A DNA stretch of 64,000 nucleotides from Gracilimonas tropica DSM 19535. GTDB taxonomy: Bacteria > Bacteroidota > Rhodothermia > Balneolales > Balneolaceae. This document shows, piece after piece, positions 18,560-26,992 of this stretch; positions within the stretch are counted from its first letter, which is position 1; every line of letters starts with the position of its first letter. Where the stretch lies: contig NZ_AQXG01000002.1 in the NCBI RefSeq assembly GCF_000375425.1, positions 265,712 through 329,711 of the forward strand, read 5' to 3'. Position numbers and translations under genes: made by a program. The notes under the pieces were generated by a model that did no database searches, was not told the origin of the DNA, and saw nothing but the letters and a program-made list of their open reading frames with translations.

Positions 18560-21500
18560 CTATTTGATAATTGCAAATTTACCGGTCTTCTCGCCAATGC
18601 CCGGTGCTTTAACGTGATAGAAATACAATCCATAGGCTACCTCAAGTCCATCTTTGGATTGCAAGTCCCAAACTCCTACCCCGTCTTCAGCCTGAATCTC
18701 CCGAACGAAAACACCACTGTTGGTAAATATTCTGATGCTGGCATTCAGGGGTACATTTCGGAACTCTATTCGTTGCTCTCCCCTCCCGGATAAGAATGGG
18801 CGCTCTTCCACAATAGTAGCAGCTACGTAGGGATTTGGGACCACGATAATTTCATCCAGAATTGAAGAATCTGAAGTAGAATCTATGAATGAAGCAGTTG
18901 TAGTCAATCCATAGCGATCTTGCTGACTGAACGGTATTTGGGCGTTAAGTTCAAAAGAATCTCCCATTCCGGGGACATAAATTTGGTTTGCAGGCAGTTC
19001 TGCACCGGTTGCATCGACGGGTTTAAGAAATTTGATATTCCAGGCTATCACATAATCATCATCACCCGGTTCTTCTTTGAATAATAGCTGGATCAGTTCA
19101 TCTTGATCTATTCGTCCATTTTCGGTTGAATCCGGTTCATCAAAAATAAACTTGATCTCGTTACCCGTATTTTTTTCATATAACCTGAAATTGACGGGAA
19201 AAGAAAAGTTTCCGGAATCGGAGGTATAGGCAGAATCCAATACTTCCCCATCTCCGCCCACTTCCAATACAGCACGGATAGGCCAAACTGGAGGATTAGG
19301 AACAGAAAATGTTGGGTCCGGAAGGGTGACTTGTGTTCTCAGATTTGTTTCACTGTCAGTAGTCCAACCCGAATTTTGCTGCGTATTCGATTCATTGGGA
19401 TATTGATTCTCAAATTGCAGGATCAATCCTTCTTCCAAAAGCTCATAGGTCCAATTGGTGACAAACTCACCGTCAAGGTTCGTAGGGACCGGACTATTGT
19501 CTACAATTAAGTTGCCATTTTTATCGGTAATGCTAAATGCCGTGGTCTCATATTCAACAGCCGAGGTGTCATTCTGTGGATAAACCACCGGTTTTTGAGA
19601 AAAGGACAGGCTGTACTCCTGATCTTTGAGTAGATTTTCGTCAACTACCGAAGCCCTTACTGTTCCTGTTGCTTTCCCTGCATCCTGATCTACCCGTCCA
19701 CGGTTATCAACATCCAATGTACCTAAAACCACATTGCTTGCTTCCGGGTTGGGGCGAACCTCCACAGTATTTGGATCATAATTAGTAACCACTCCCTGGG
19801 TAACTGTTATGCTGGCAGGAGATTCAGATGGAGAGATCGGGAATAAGTTATCGAGGTCAGAAATACCACGATCGAAATAGGTTTCATCGTACCCGGCATC
19901 ATAAGCAATGAGGGCATAATAATAGGTTCTTCCGTTGATAACATCTTCGTCCACGAAAGAATGCTGAATTCCAGTATCCTCCCCCATATAGTAATGTACA
20001 CCATTGGGTATGCCAATCTCCTCGCCAAATTGGAGTTCATGGTATCCGGTAAGTCCATTAATTTTATCAAATTGAGCAATGGAACGCTTGTAGACTGAGT
20101 TTCCAAAGGAATCGGTAACATCTTCTGCATCATTGAACTGTGGATCGGTAGACTTAATGATCCGATATCCTTCAAAATCCTCCCCATAAACAGGATCTCT
20201 TGACACCTCTGATAGTTCATCCCAGATCAAGGTTACTTTTCCATCTCCCGGAATAGCTCGCAGGCGGGGCTGTCTTGGAGGAACCGCAAACCGATAATCG
20301 GAGTCGTAAATACGCTGAGCTACTGCTGCCGACCTAAACATGGCATCCTCATTAGCACCAAAAACAAAACTGGTAGAAAAACGCTGACTGGTATTTGGCG
20401 GGAGTTGAAAGGCGCCGGAACCAAAGATCCATATCTGGTTCACGCCCTGACTTGGTACATCAAAGAAGCCGGGTTGTACATTCGGCCAAACCGTTTCTTC
20501 GTCGTGAATGTTAACGGCTCCAAAAAGAGGAGCATAAAACGAGGTTAACCCAATTTGATCGGACTCATCATTATCTAATCGCCCAAAGTTTGGTTCTCCC
20601 TGATCTGGGCGCCCGTTTCCTTCTGAGCCATCTGCATCCGGGCCTGGATATCCATCCTGCTCCGGACCTATTCCATCCGAGCCTACATCATCGATAGATG
20701 CGTTCCAGTCACAGTCTTCATCTCCACTCCAGTGTTCTTGTGGATCATCATAGTTTCCACATGGGGCAAAAGCGAATGAACCTGCGTCATTATCACGGGA
20801 TTCATCCACAAGACCATCATTGTCATTATCGGTCAGGTCAAAATCCAATCCCGGACTTTCCAAAAACTTCCAGCCGATATATCCCGGTGCTATATCTCTG
20901 AATTGTGTCCATGATCCTTGCCCGGTGCTACTCCAACCATATACAATATCCTGGTTATTATCGAAGCCTGCAGCATCATCAGATGTACCTGCACCGGCTG
21001 GATTTACATCCGTATACCCTCCAAAAATAATTGGCTTATCATTGATGTCTGTTGTGTAGGTCTGATCGCCGATATTGGATACTTCATACTGCATAAACAG
21101 AATATCCTTCGCCAGCGCCTGCGACCACTGGAATACTCTTACCCGAACCTGCAATCCCAATCCTCCTTTGGTTGTATCTCCATCAACCGGGTAATATTCA
21201 TATTCTGTGTTTGACAGGTCATCCATTACATAGAAAACTTCCTGGTCAGCATTAAACTGGTTCAATCCAAAATAACCGTTCCAGTTACCATCCCATTCAG
21301 CACTTTGATCCGGCCAGGATTGAGGCCAACTGTCGGGATTTCTTGAGTTTGCAATTTCAGGTTCATCTGTATTTTGGTTAAAGTATCCCGGCAGGGGCTG
21401 AAATTTCCATCTTATATTGGTATTTGGATCTATATCACTAACATCACTGCTTGCACCATAGCCATCTGATATCACTGTGACCTCCTGCCCATCGACATCT

Positions 21501-21823
21501 TCTGTACGCGTCAGGATCATACCCGTCATTTCGTGTAAATGACCGTGACCGGTTCCTTTCGGCCAAACCCCAGCCTGATTTATACTTCCATTTCCATTTC
21601 CAACCGTACCCCAATTCGTGATGATGGACTCCACCTGATTCCCGGTTACATTAAAATCAACCCTGGAATCTTGTTCCCCCTCATTGGGATCTATGAAAAC
21701 CCCGGATTCGTTGGTCTGCGCTTTTACCACAAAGTTGAAGCTCATTACTATGACACACAGCAAACCTAACCTGGAGAGTTTTTGTGCCGCTTCTAAATTA
21801 TGGTTCAATCTTCTGATCTTCAT
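18560..21823 (-). CDS. Large surface protein of the TonB module, Asp-rich segment and PNPY end
   Basis: A 1087-residue exported protein whose family is not recognised. A long N-terminus (signal about residues 1-36, ending VVKAQ) leads to a 'WGTVGNGNGSINQAGVWPKGTG' stretch. Residues 327-423 are very rich in Asp, Asn and Gly (DNDNDGLVDESRDND), as in calcium-binding thrombospondin-3-like or dockerin-like loops. An FN3-like domain lies at about 515-680. The end (about 985-1087) has 'VVPNPYV' and a beta-sandwich closing YGLYFYHVKAPG...FAIIK, similar to the sorting-tail fold. It lies between the TonB receptor and the PorV-like gene, as does the 722-residue protein at 57736. It may be the substrate-binding partner of the receptor; this is inference. 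Confidence 0.72.
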   Translation of the reverse strand: MKIRRLNHNLEAAQKLSRLGLLCVIVMSFNFVVKAQTNESGVFIDPNEGEQDSRVDFNVTGNQVESIITNWGTVGNGNGSINQAGVWPKGTGHGHLHEMTGMILTRTEDVDGQEVTVISDGYGASSDVSDIDPNTNIRWKFQPLPGYFNQNTDEPEIANSRNPDSWPQSWPDQSAEWDGNWNGYFGLNQFNADQEVFYVMDDLSNTEYEYYPVDGDTTKGGLGLQVRVRVFQWSQALAKDILFMQYEVSNIGDQTYTTDINDKPIIFGGYTDVNPAGAGTSDDAAGFDNNQDIVYGWSSTGQGSWTQFRDIAPGYIGWKFLESPGLDFDLTDNDNDGLVDESRDNDAGSFAFAPCGNYDDPQEHWSGDEDCDWNASIDDVGSDGIGPEQDGYPGPDADGSEGNGRPDQGEPNFGRLDNDESDQIGLTSFYAPLFGAVNIHDEETVWPNVQPGFFDVPSQGVNQIWIFGSGAFQLPPNTSQRFSTSFVFGANEDAMFRSAAVAQRIYDSDYRFAVPPRQPRLRAIPGDGKVTLIWDELSEVSRDPVYGEDFEGYRIIKSTDPQFNDAEDVTDSFGNSVYKRSIAQFDKINGLTGYHELQFGEEIGIPNGVHYYMGEDTGIQHSFVDEDVINGRTYYYALIAYDAGYDETYFDRGISDLDNLFPISPSESPASITVTQGVVTNYDPNTVEVRPNPEASNVVLGTLDVDNRGRVDQDAGKATGTVRASVVDENLLKDQEYSLSFSQKPVVYPQNDTSAVEYETTAFSITDKNGNLIVDNSPVPTNLDGEFVTNWTYELLEEGLILQFENQYPNESNTQQNSGWTTDSETNLRTQVTLPDPTFSVPNPPVWPIRAVLEVGGDGEVLDSAYTSDSGNFSFPVNFRLYEKNTGNEIKFIFDEPDSTENGRIDQDELIQLLFKEEPGDDDYVIAWNIKFLKPVDATGAELPANQIYVPGMGDSFELNAQIPFSQQDRYGLTTTASFIDSTSDSSILDEIIVVPNPYVAATIVEERPFLSGRGEQRIEFRNVPLNASIRIFTNSGVFVREIQAEDGVGVWDLQSKDGLEVAYGLYFYHVKAPGIGEKTGKFAIIK
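20555..20845 (-). repeat. Asp/Asn/Gly-rich coding segment
   Basis: Codes for residues 327-423 of the large surface protein, dominated by D, N, G, E and P, with a Cys pair (CGNYDD...DEDCDW). It resembles calcium-binding loops rather than simple low complexity. Confidence 0.6.
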
Positions 21824-21834
21824 TAAAAACTGAA

Positions 21835-24483
21835 TTAAAAATTAAACTGAAGACCTGCCTTCAATAATCTGGGTGCAGGTTGCAAAACCGGATTGGTCAA
21901 ATAATCTCTTAAGGAATTAATTCGGCTATTCCCGTTTGAAATATGAGCTTCAATCTCTGATTCAAAAATCTTTGGTTCGCGGTCTTGTCGGTAAAAATTG
22001 AGCAAGTTTTCGGCCGTAAAAAATAGCTGGCCTGTAACCCCATAGAGCTCAACCCGATATCCTATTCTTAAATCCACGATAAATTCTGCATTGTAACGCG
22101 CCTGATTTCTGAGTACAGTGATATCATTCCGCTGTACATTTTCAGGAGTAAAGGGATAGCCGGTATGAAAAGTAGCCAACAGGCCAGCCGTAAGGTTGTT
22201 TTGTAAATAGGTCAAACTACCGGAAATATTATGTCGCTGATCCCAGCTTAAGGGAAGTAGCTGCCTTGTGGTCTCGTTATTTTGCTGTGCATTGAAAAAC
22301 GCCTGCTTAGGATCACTTGCATTTCCTTTTACTGACTGATAGGTGTAATTTACAGAACCCATTAAACCAATATCGGTTCTGATGTCGGTTGAAAAAGTGA
22401 TTCCACGAACGCGACCAAAGTCTGTATTCTCATACCGCCCCCAGGTATCTCCACCGGTTCTTGCTTCATACAAAGTAGTGCCAACCAATTCCCGGATATC
22501 CCGGTAATAGGCCGTTACATCTATGCCTACATAGTCTCCAATTTGTTGTTGCAGACCTATTTCATAAGTATTAGATCTCTGTGCATCCAGCCCTGCATTG
22601 CCAATAAATTGTGTGAAATTACTGGATTGCACTTCAAATTCAGGGTTTTCATATAAGCGGGAGTATTCCGGGATCTGAAAAAACTGGCCATAAGAAGCAT
22701 GGATAACTCCATTATCAGAGATAGGAAATGCAAAACCTATTCGGGGACTTAGTTGCCATTTTACTTCAGTGGCCCGGTATGCCTGATCTTCAGGAAGCCC
22801 TTCAGAGTTGGAAGGATCCCTAAGATCGGTGGGAACCGTACCCCGGGCATCAAAATAGTCGAACCGTAAACCTACATTTACGATCAGATCAGAGATCTCA
22901 ATTTTATCCTGAATAAAAGCAGCTGCTTCAATAGGGCTTTGATTATATTGGTTGTGTAGCCTTGAAGAAATAGGAGGAATGGTACGTTCAAGGTTATCAA
23001 CCCTTCTTGCCTGAATAAAAAATTCTTCGAAATCAAGCTCGTTGTATCTGAGTTCGATCCCTGTTTTAACCAGATGTTCGGTTCCAAACTGTCGGGTAAT
23101 ATCAAAGCGGGCTGCATAAGTGGAACTTGTTCTGTCTAAATAATAATTATCCACTCCACCGGTGTTAAATACGTTTGCAGGCTGATTATTTCTCCCGTCT
23201 ATGTATCTGTATTTCTCTGAAAAAGGGTCTTGATAATTATATTGTGAAAAGTCTGTGGTATAGGCTGTTAACCTAAGATTGTAAAAAGTGCGATCATTCA
23301 ATACATGATTTACCGTCAACAGATGATTGTAAGAAGTACTTCTTTGGGTCGGTAAATAATCCGGATTTAATCGGTAATTATGGCGGTAAAAATTAGACTC
23401 AGAGTTGGATCGGGTGAGTGAATAGGTAAACTTCAGATTATTGGTTAGCCTATAAGTAAGCTTTCCCATTGTTGTAAGTCCTTCCCTGGAATTCATGGGA
23501 ACTACTGAGGAATCTCCCGTTGACTCTATAATCCAATCGCTTGGGTTGTTTGATGAAAAGTCGGAAGAGTCGCTGGGTTGAAATACTCTTCTCCCAAATA
23601 ACCATCCCTCATTATTGGTGTATTTCAGGTTTGTAAAAAAAGTAAGTTTATTCTCAACAATTGGGCCTGAAAGAGAACCTTCATAACTTTGTTCCCCTAC
23701 ATAGGATGCCTCATCAATTTCGTAAAAATTATTAGGGTTTCCGGTTGCATAACTGCCAACGCTCCCTATAAATGTACCTTTAAACTCATCGCTACCATCA
23801 CGGGTTACAATATTGATAATACCACTGTTAGCTTGTCCATATTCAGCGTTGTAAGTTCCGCTAATGACTTCAACTTCTTGTATTGCAGAATTCTCTACTG
23901 GCGTGGCTAATGCATTACTGAATGGATTGGAAACAGCCACTCCATCTACATAATATTTGATTTCACTGCTTCGACCTCCCCGGATATGAAGAGATCCGTT
24001 TTCACTTTTAGATACACCGGCTTGTACCGATACCGTTTCTGTAAAATTATTAACGGGAAGGTTTAAGATCTCATCTCCACTTACTTTTGCTGATGCAGAG
24101 GTCTGATCTTTAGTGATCATTTTAGCATTGGCAACAATGGTAACTTCCTCCCCCTGAAAAGTTTCTTCCTGTAACTGGAAATCAATTTTCGTAGTTCTGT
24201 CAACAGAAACTTGTACTTCTTCAACCTTTACAGTTTTAAAACCAATCATGGATGCTACAAGCGTGTAAGTACCCGGACGTACATTGAGGATAAAGTAGTT
24301 CCCATCCACATCTGAGGCATTACCCTTTAATTCTCCTTCCAATACTACATTCACACCGGGAAGCGGGTTTCCTTCTACATCTGTTACTTTACCGGAGATT
24401 TTGCCTGTAGTTTGTGCAAAGCCACCAGTTATTGAAACAAAAAGAATGAAAATTGTAAGTAGAATACACCTTATGAAGCTCAT
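21835..24483 (-). CDS. TonB-dependent receptor (SusC-like plan)
   Basis: An 882-residue outer-membrane transporter. The ATG at 24483 has GGGGAGG five bases before it and begins a signal peptide (ending GGFAQ); the longer frame to 24501 adds six residues and lacks such a site. Next is a CarboxypepD_reg-like domain (KISGKVTDVEGNPLPGVNVVLEG), then a plug with 'LHIRGGRSSEIKYYVDGVAVSNPF', and a 22-strand-type barrel ending in the aromatic residue F. Such receptors import large ligands using TonB energy. The gene is second in the operon, 11 bases before the large surface-protein gene. No SusD gene is next to it or anywhere in the window. Confidence 0.9.
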   Translation of the reverse strand: MSFIRCILLTIFILFVSITGGFAQTTGKISGKVTDVEGNPLPGVNVVLEGELKGNASDVDGNYFILNVRPGTYTLVASMIGFKTVKVEEVQVSVDRTTKIDFQLQEETFQGEEVTIVANAKMITKDQTSASAKVSGDEILNLPVNNFTETVSVQAGVSKSENGSLHIRGGRSSEIKYYVDGVAVSNPFSNALATPVENSAIQEVEVISGTYNAEYGQANSGIINIVTRDGSDEFKGTFIGSVGSYATGNPNNFYEIDEASYVGEQSYEGSLSGPIVENKLTFFTNLKYTNNEGWLFGRRVFQPSDSSDFSSNNPSDWIIESTGDSSVVPMNSREGLTTMGKLTYRLTNNLKFTYSLTRSNSESNFYRHNYRLNPDYLPTQRSTSYNHLLTVNHVLNDRTFYNLRLTAYTTDFSQYNYQDPFSEKYRYIDGRNNQPANVFNTGGVDNYYLDRTSSTYAARFDITRQFGTEHLVKTGIELRYNELDFEEFFIQARRVDNLERTIPPISSRLHNQYNQSPIEAAAFIQDKIEISDLIVNVGLRFDYFDARGTVPTDLRDPSNSEGLPEDQAYRATEVKWQLSPRIGFAFPISDNGVIHASYGQFFQIPEYSRLYENPEFEVQSSNFTQFIGNAGLDAQRSNTYEIGLQQQIGDYVGIDVTAYYRDIRELVGTTLYEARTGGDTWGRYENTDFGRVRGITFSTDIRTDIGLMGSVNYTYQSVKGNASDPKQAFFNAQQNNETTRQLLPLSWDQRHNISGSLTYLQNNLTAGLLATFHTGYPFTPENVQRNDITVLRNQARYNAEFIVDLRIGYRVELYGVTGQLFFTAENLLNFYRQDREPKIFESEIEAHISNGNSRINSLRDYLTNPVLQPAPRLLKAGLQFNF

Positions 24484-24537
24484 TAATCCTCCCCTATACA
24501 TCCGGATGCAAAATGCACCCGGACAGCGGCTCCTTAT

Positions 24538-26688
24538 TTATTTGATAAGTGTCAGTTTTCTTGTAAGAATAGTTCCTGCAGCTTCCAGCCTATATAGGTA
24601 GATGCCACTTGAGAGATCGCTACTTGCATCAAAGCGGACAGTGTAGGTTCCTGCTTGTTTGCGTTCCTGAAGCAACGTGGCTACTTCTTGTCCCAGCACA
24701 TTATAAACCTTCAGCGTTACCTGTGAGGATTGCGGAATAGTAAACTGAATATTAGTACTCGGGTTAAAAGGGTTCGGGTAATTTTGCTTTAACTGTATGC
24801 TTTTAGGCAGGTCGGTTGCATACTCCGTTTCTTCTGTAGAAACTCCCACTTTTTCATTGGTTAAAACAATTTCACCACGCATCATAAAACTTTTGGAATC
24901 TCTCCAAAGTGAAGGTTTATTGCCTAATCTTAAAAAGCGGTTCGCAGTCCGAGCCCCTTCTCCCTCATCTTTATCTGTCAGATCTGCATCAAAAGAAATA
25001 ACCTTCCCGTTTTCAGGAACAAATAATGGCCATTCTAAACCAAAATATTCAGAACGGGTTCTTCGGTTATTAATTTGTCCTGCCAAACTTGAAAATGGAA
25101 GCTTCCACTCCATAATATATCCTGTTTCGTCAGGTGTTCTCACTGCAGCAGCTGAATTTCCCTTAAAGATTACAGTATCTACGTATGCGCCATTATAATC
25201 TTCAGGATCTACCGGTTCATCTCCATAAGGTAGCGCTCTGAGGGTTAGCTGGTAATCAGCGCCTCTGGTAGATTCAACATTGTCATATTCATCCGCTATT
25301 CGATAGGTTCGAGTAGCCGGAATAGTATCAGTGAAAGCCGAGTCTGTCCCTGCATTTCTAAAGTTATACATTTCGAATTCCCCTGCACCTTCAACATGCG
25401 GATTGGATGGAATATCACTGATATCATATAACCCTAAATACGCACTTAGGTGGTCATACTGAAAAGCTAAGTTTGGAGTATCCAATGTCTCTATCATAGG
25501 GGTACCTTCATCACGGACCCGAACTGCGAAGTAAATATTTGCTGTATCCATTTTAATGGCTAAATATCCGCTGAAGTCATCCGGAGAATCGGGTGTCCCC
25601 TGAATCAGAACCCAATTGGGAATATCCTGATTCACTGCCATAAAGGGTGCATCCAGCCAGTCGCTGAGATCGGCATCAATAGATACATCCTGAGATTCTT
25701 TATAATCTATACTGTACGTCCACCTTGGGGTATTATTTGGATTATTTGACATATCCACAACTAAACCCCGAAAACCAAATCTACTGGAAAAAGTATCCAG
25801 CCCGCCTCCGGTACCAAGTGTTAAACGCTCAGTATCAGGTGTCCCATTTGAAACTTCATCGGCATCTCCTATGGTCGCATCCAACGATATAACATCCCCA
25901 TCTTGAGGAGAATACAATGGCCATTCAAAGTTTGCAAAGTCCCCGGATTCGGCACCAAGCTTCCCCGCAAGAGATTCAAAAGGAACTTTCCATTCAAGGG
26001 TATATCCTTTTGAATCATCCCACAGAGAGGTTGCTACTTCGGTATTTGGGATTTCCGCATTTACATATCCGTAGTTATAAGTTATCGGAGAATCTGCCGC
26101 TCCATACTCTACAGCCCTTACTCCAATTTGGTAATCAGGACCTAAGGTAGTAGTAGTATTATCGTATTGAGGAGCGATTCTAAACGTTTTCCCTGTATAG
26201 ATCTGTTCATCAGAAACAGGATCTGTCAGACTATATCCCTCATCTGAGCTGAGTAATTCTGTGTGAGGATTCAGATAAGCATCAGGACCAATATCGTATA
26301 AGCCTAAGAAAACATTTAAATGATCATAGTTAATAAGATTTGCGGCATCGTCTGCATCTGATATCATGGGATTATTTTCATCTCTGACATTCATCGCAAA
26401 GTATATATTACTCTCATCCATCTTAACAGCAAACCATCCACTTGCATCTGTAGGTGCGGAAGGATATTGACCTGAATTTTGTGTTGGATTGATAATCTGA
26501 TATGCAGGATGATCAACACTTAAATAAACCCATTGCGCATCACTCCAATCCTCAAGACTGCCATCTACAGTGACCGTATCGCCATTCAACGCCACCCTAT
26601 AAAGGTTGTCTACTGCCGGAGATTGGGCATGTAAAACAGTCGTCATTAATATTAGTGTAAAAACCGTTGATAGTAGCTTGTTTATCAT
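24538..26688 (-). CDS. Secreted twin CBM9-like protein with sorting tail
   Basis: A 716-residue protein if started at the ATG at 26688 (GAGG six bases upstream); the frame to 26700 begins with GTG. A signal peptide ends at VLHAQ. Two homologous domains (about 30-310 and 315-625) each start with 'D-LSDW-DA' / 'DGSLEDWSDA' and repeat 'SGWFAVKMDESNIYFAMNVRDEN-PMI', 'YDHLNVFLGLYDI', 'YTLEWKVPFESLAGKL' and 'EWPLY-P--GDVISLDA'. This is the CBM9-like/DOMON-like fold used for glycan binding. A PNPFNP tail follows. As first gene of the operon, directly after the divergent promoter, it probably coats the cell and captures polysaccharide. No enzyme domain is present. Confidence 0.83.
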   Translation of the reverse strand: MINKLLSTVFTLILMTTVLHAQSPAVDNLYRVALNGDTVTVDGSLEDWSDAQWVYLSVDHPAYQIINPTQNSGQYPSAPTDASGWFAVKMDESNIYFAMNVRDENNPMISDADDAANLINYDHLNVFLGLYDIGPDAYLNPHTELLSSDEGYSLTDPVSDEQIYTGKTFRIAPQYDNTTTTLGPDYQIGVRAVEYGAADSPITYNYGYVNAEIPNTEVATSLWDDSKGYTLEWKVPFESLAGKLGAESGDFANFEWPLYSPQDGDVISLDATIGDADEVSNGTPDTERLTLGTGGGLDTFSSRFGFRGLVVDMSNNPNNTPRWTYSIDYKESQDVSIDADLSDWLDAPFMAVNQDIPNWVLIQGTPDSPDDFSGYLAIKMDTANIYFAVRVRDEGTPMIETLDTPNLAFQYDHLSAYLGLYDISDIPSNPHVEGAGEFEMYNFRNAGTDSAFTDTIPATRTYRIADEYDNVESTRGADYQLTLRALPYGDEPVDPEDYNGAYVDTVIFKGNSAAAVRTPDETGYIMEWKLPFSSLAGQINNRRTRSEYFGLEWPLFVPENGKVISFDADLTDKDEGEGARTANRFLRLGNKPSLWRDSKSFMMRGEIVLTNEKVGVSTEETEYATDLPKSIQLKQNYPNPFNPSTNIQFTIPQSSQVTLKVYNVLGQEVATLLQERKQAGTYTVRFDASSDLSSGIYLYRLEAAGTILTRKLTLIK

Positions 26689-26730
26689 ATCATTCCTCAC
26701 TCATTATCGTTGTTAAAAACTCAATGTTCA

Positions 26731-26748
26731 TTATGTATATAATTTATG
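26731..26748 (-). promoter_or_regulatory. Candidate operator near the CBM9-like gene
   Basis: TTATGTATATAATTTATG, two TTATG units, 43 bases upstream of the operon's first gene. The core ATTATGTATATAAT is nearly palindromic. It is a candidate site for the GntR/LacI regulator. Confidence 0.35.
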
Positions 26749-26918
26749 CCCAATGAGCCCTCTCATTATATTTAACTGTTTTGAGTTTGTCAATTCATTA
26801 AAGAATAATTTTTTTTGGTTATTTTTGAGTGTTAAAAGCTAAAAAAGCGGTTACAATTTTAATTCTAAAATCTTGTAACTACCTTAAGTCTAAAAGGTTA
26901 AATTGCCCCTTAAGCTGA

Positions 26919-26953
26919 TTATGAATACATAAATAACTATTATGCACTTTATG
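26919..26953 (+). promoter_or_regulatory. Candidate operator pair before the GH38 gene
   Basis: Two adjacent elements: TTATG-AATA-CATAA (26919-26932), an inverted repeat with perfect 5-bp arms, and TTATGCACTTTATG (26940-26953). The second matches TTATGCACATTATG at 33594 in 13 of 14 bases. The pair lies just upstream of the probable -7 box, where a repressor would block transcription. Confidence 0.45.
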
Positions 26954-26992
26954 ACCTTTTTATTACATTTACCCAAAATTTAAAACCCCCAA

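Larger units (their letters stand above)
26689..26992. promoter_or_regulatory. Divergent promoter of the 18-kb operon and the GH38 gene
   Basis: This 304-base AT-rich gap contains no credible gene. It must hold the start of the long minus-strand operon and the plus-strand GH38 operon. A TACATTTA element (26963-26970), like the -7 box of Bacteroidota promoters (TAnnTTTG), precedes the GH38 gene. TTATG-based repeats near each end are listed separately. Confidence 0.6.

Noticed and set aside
18560-21823. Reading the 1087-residue protein as a SusD homologue
   Set aside because: No TPR-like helical domain or lipobox is visible; the protein is beta-rich with an Asp-rich insert and FN3-like domain.
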